NCBI GenBank assembly: GCA_016937175.1
Contig: JAFGWL010000056.1
Span: forward strand, 1-64,000
DNA: 64,000 nucleotides
Direction of reading: 5' to 3'
Origin: Candidatus Mcinerneyibacteriota bacterium
GTDB lineage: Bacteria > Macinerneyibacteriota > Macinerneyibacteria > Macinerneyibacteriales > DSCS01
Positions 62,269 through 64,000 of this stretch are shown piece by piece. The notes beneath the pieces are model-generated. The model was not told the origin of the DNA and did not search any database. It was given only the letters and a program-made list of their open reading frames with translations. A program made the position numbers and the translations under genes. Each line of letters begins with the position of its first letter. The first letter of the stretch is position 1.

Positions 62269-63618
62269 TTATTTTCCCTTGGGGACGACATATCCCACAG
62301 TTCTTTTTTGAGGCACGAGATATTTTCGGGCCGCTTCTCTGATATCCTCTCCGGTCAGGGCTTCAAGCTGCTGATACGACCTTTTATATAGGTCAGGATC
62401 ATTGAAACGCAAGGTGTTGATAGCCAGCTGAGAAGCAAAGCCTCCTTTGTTCTTCAGGCTGAAGACCTTGGATTTGAGCGCGGCTTTTTTCACCGCTGCC
62501 AGCTCCTCTTCAGTAATACCTTCATCAATGAGCCTCTGTATCTCTGCGTCAAATGCCTCTTTGACATTATCCATGCTTTTGACCGACATAGGGATAAGAT
62601 AGACAAAGAGATAGGAGGGGTCTCTCAGTTCAAAACTGAAGCTTCCCGCTTGCATGATCAGATGCTTCTCGTTTTTCAAGACACTGTTGACCCGTGATGT
62701 GGCATTATTGACAAGGATGGCATTGAGGGCATTGAGGGCCACTATATCGGGGTGATTGCCCGCAGGGATCTTGTACATCATGCCGATGAGAGGGACCTGA
62801 GTCACTTTTTCAATCTTGATAAAGCGTTCCTCGGTCTGCTCGGGTTCAGTGATTCCCAGCCGAGTGACTTTTCGGGATTCATAGTCTCCGAAATATTTTT
62901 CAGCTAGTTTGAATACCTCCTGAGGATCCACATCGCCCGAAACGGCCATCACGGCATTGTTCGGGGCATAATACTGGGTGTAGTAGTCTCTCATATCTTC
63001 GACAGTATAAGCTAAGATAGAGTCCATCCAGCCGATGATGGTATGATGAAGGGGGTGCTTGATGAAGGCTTTGGACTGGATCTCTTCCATGGAGGACATG
63101 AAGAAGTTGTTTTCTGTCCTCTGGCGCCTTTCCTGAGCGACCACCTGCTGTTCACGGGCAAACTCCTCCGGATCGATCTTAAGGTTTCTCATCCGGTCGG
63201 CTTCGATAGCCATGGCCAGCTCCAGCTTGGCTGAAGGCAGCTCTTCTTCATACATGGTAAAATCATAATATGTGCCGGCGTTGGCCCATCCGCCGACCTG
63301 CTTAGTCAGGTGATGGACTTTATCCTTCCCCAGGCTTTCCGTTCCCAGAAACATCGTATGCTCCAGCATATGGGATATCCCGGAGATGCGTTCTGTCTCA
63401 TCGATGGCTCCCACATTGTACCAGATCTCGAATTTTACCAGGGGGACGGCGTGGTCTTCCACCACATAGATCTTCAGCCCGTTATCCAGCTGCATGGTCT
63501 CATAGCGGATCTCGGGGATTTCAGTTGCTGCGGAAGTGTCTTTGGTCTGGGCCATGGAACATCCGACGGCCAACACAAGGACTCCCAGGGCAAACAGGGT
63601 CATTATGCTTCTTTTCAT
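62269..63618 (-). CDS. Catalytic M16-family zinc peptidase lipoprotein
   Basis: A 449-residue active M16 subunit. It has a lipoprotein signal peptide (lipobox LAVGC), the inverted zinc motif HMLEH (H83, E86, H87) and the distal Glu in MAIEADRM about 75 residues on. It is membrane-anchored on the periplasmic side and probably degrades oligopeptides with the non-catalytic partner encoded 12 bases downstream. GGAGG precedes the ATG, and a CCGTATAAA core lies 27 bases upstream. Confidence 0.93.
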   Translation of the reverse strand: MKRSIMTLFALGVLVLAVGCSMAQTKDTSAATEIPEIRYETMQLDNGLKIYVVEDHAVPLVKFEIWYNVGAIDETERISGISHMLEHTMFLGTESLGKDKVHHLTKQVGGWANAGTYYDFTMYEEELPSAKLELAMAIEADRMRNLKIDPEEFAREQQVVAQERRQRTENNFFMSSMEEIQSKAFIKHPLHHTIIGWMDSILAYTVEDMRDYYTQYYAPNNAVMAVSGDVDPQEVFKLAEKYFGDYESRKVTRLGITEPEQTEERFIKIEKVTQVPLIGMMYKIPAGNHPDIVALNALNAILVNNATSRVNSVLKNEKHLIMQAGSFSFELRDPSYLFVYLIPMSVKSMDNVKEAFDAEIQRLIDEGITEEELAAVKKAALKSKVFSLKNKGGFASQLAINTLRFNDPDLYKRSYQQLEALTGEDIREAARKYLVPQKRTVGYVVPKGK

Positions 63619-63645
63619 AGAGCCTCCTTAAATTGGTTCTACTTC

Positions 63646-63654
63646 TTTATACGG
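63646..63654 (-). promoter_or_regulatory. -10 element of the M16 pair (CCGTATAAA)
   Basis: TATAAA with preceding CCG, ending 27 bases before the ATG at 63618. The -35 region (TGCAAC) is weak. Confidence 0.38.
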
Positions 63655-63689
63655 ATTCAGCTCTTTTTGTTGCACAGAATCCTTACCAA

Positions 63690-64000
63690 TTATGAACACT
63701 TCTCCTTTTTATATTGTTCCAGGATGCTGAGGACAGCTTCGATATCAGCTTCCGTATGATCTCCGTTCACCTGAAAACGGATCTCTTCATCTCCTTTGGG
63801 AACCACAGGGTAGTTCAACCCTGTGGCCAGGACACCGTTCCGGGTAAGATACTCCACCAGGTCTGCTGTCTTCTTCGTATCCCTGACCAGGAGGGGGACG
63901 ACGGGATGCTCCCCGGGAAGTGTCTCATACCCCAGGGATATAAGCCCTTCTTTGAATTTCGAAGTCATGGCACGTAAATGCTCCAGCCTTTTCTTCCCTT
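63690..64000 (-). CDS. C-terminal part of a Kbl/AONS-family PLP enzyme (partial)
   Basis: The frame is open from the right edge (GKKRLEHLRAMTSKFKEGL...) to a stop at 63690. The C-terminal domain matches 2-amino-3-ketobutyrate CoA ligase / 8-amino-7-oxononanoate synthase enzymes: GEHPVVPLLVRDT, LTRNGVLATGLNYPVVPKG, EEIRFQVNGDHTEADI. These join an amino acid to an acyl-CoA using pyridoxal phosphate. The N-terminal about three quarters, including the PLP lysine, lies beyond the window, so the exact member cannot be told. Confidence 0.88.
   Translation of the reverse strand, partial: GKKRLEHLRAMTSKFKEGLISLGYETLPGEHPVVPLLVRDTKKTADLVEYLTRNGVLATGLNYPVVPKGDEEIRFQVNGDHTEADIEAVLSILEQYKKEKCS

Noticed and set aside
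1-64000. CRISPR arrays, tRNA/rRNA genes, insertion sequences or prophage
   Set aside because: I saw no direct-repeat arrays, no tRNA cloverleaf or rRNA sequence, no transposase, integrase or phage structural gene by reading the sequence and translations. A short tRNA could still be missed without a search tool.

Overview
The window reads as the chromosome of a Gram-negative-type bacterium. Many exported proteins carry lipoboxes or Sec signals, and there is a periplasm-oriented peptidase set. c-di-GMP signalling proteins are large, ribonucleotide reduction is B12-dependent (class II), and no respiratory genes are visible. About half the bases are G+C by eye and base use looks even throughout. 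Repeated lipoproteins with a GKGPGE motif, exported tricorn, M16 and TldD/TldE peptidases, and giant kinase-like/TPR/GGDEF proteins are the kind of content reported for Aminicenantota and some Acidobacteriota or spirochaetes. That placement is a low-confidence inference. Nearly all genes lie on the minus strand. I saw no tRNA, rRNA, insertion sequence, prophage or CRISPR array.

Layout, left to right. 1-2.6 kb: the tail of a + strand gene with its terminator, then nrdJ behind a promoter with a well-spaced pair of NrdR boxes. 2.6-8.5 kb: a probable operon of a metallophosphoesterase, a beta-propeller lipoprotein, an orphan amino-acid-type binding lipoprotein and an overlapping hybrid histidine kinase. 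8.6-15 kb: small lipoproteins, two more propeller lipoproteins, a MATE exporter and two secreted proteins (tandem beta repeats; NADase-type glycan-binding). 15-23.4 kb: MscS, an exported tricorn protease, a glycosyltransferase-like/alkylsulfatase-type MBL fusion and a secreted unknown. 23.5-28 kb: a tight six-gene operon headed by a DppA-type D-aminopeptidase, with a membrane protein, thioredoxin-like lipoprotein, ankyrin lipoprotein, nitroreductase and GNAT enzyme. 28-31 kb: small membrane proteins and a geranylgeranyl-reductase-type flavoprotein.

31-42.6 kb is the most unusual part. A four-gene operon of about 11.4 kb is bracketed by two paralogous giants of 1579 and 1591 residues. Each joins a kinase-like domain, a degenerate STAND-like region, TPRs, a GAF-like domain, GGDEF and a C-terminal GAF-like domain. 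Between them lie a secreted lipoprotein and an M19 dipeptidase. 42.6-48.6 kb: a zinc-ribbon membrane protein, then a Trk potassium-uptake operon (sensor kinase, REC-TPR regulator, two separate TrkA-type proteins, TrkH) whose genes overlap by 1-4 bases except for a 4-base gap before trkH. 48.6-52 kb: a second Cache-type hybrid kinase and a 46-residue membrane protein gene. 52-64 kb: TldD/TldE, a fourth propeller lipoprotein, an alpha/beta hydrolase, a highly charged secreted protein, three M16-family peptidases (one lacking its zinc site) and the C-terminus of a Kbl/AONS-family enzyme.

The common theme is peptide and cell-wall-fragment processing at the envelope (D-aminopeptidase, dipeptidase, tricorn, M16, TldD/E, iminopeptidase-like hydrolase) combined with dense sensory wiring. 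Several promoters can be read directly. Five genes have a -10 hexamer only 6-8 bases before the start codon and no Shine-Dalgarno sequence, which suggests leaderless mRNAs. Two tiny membrane-protein genes 21 kb apart share an aligned promoter/upstream region.
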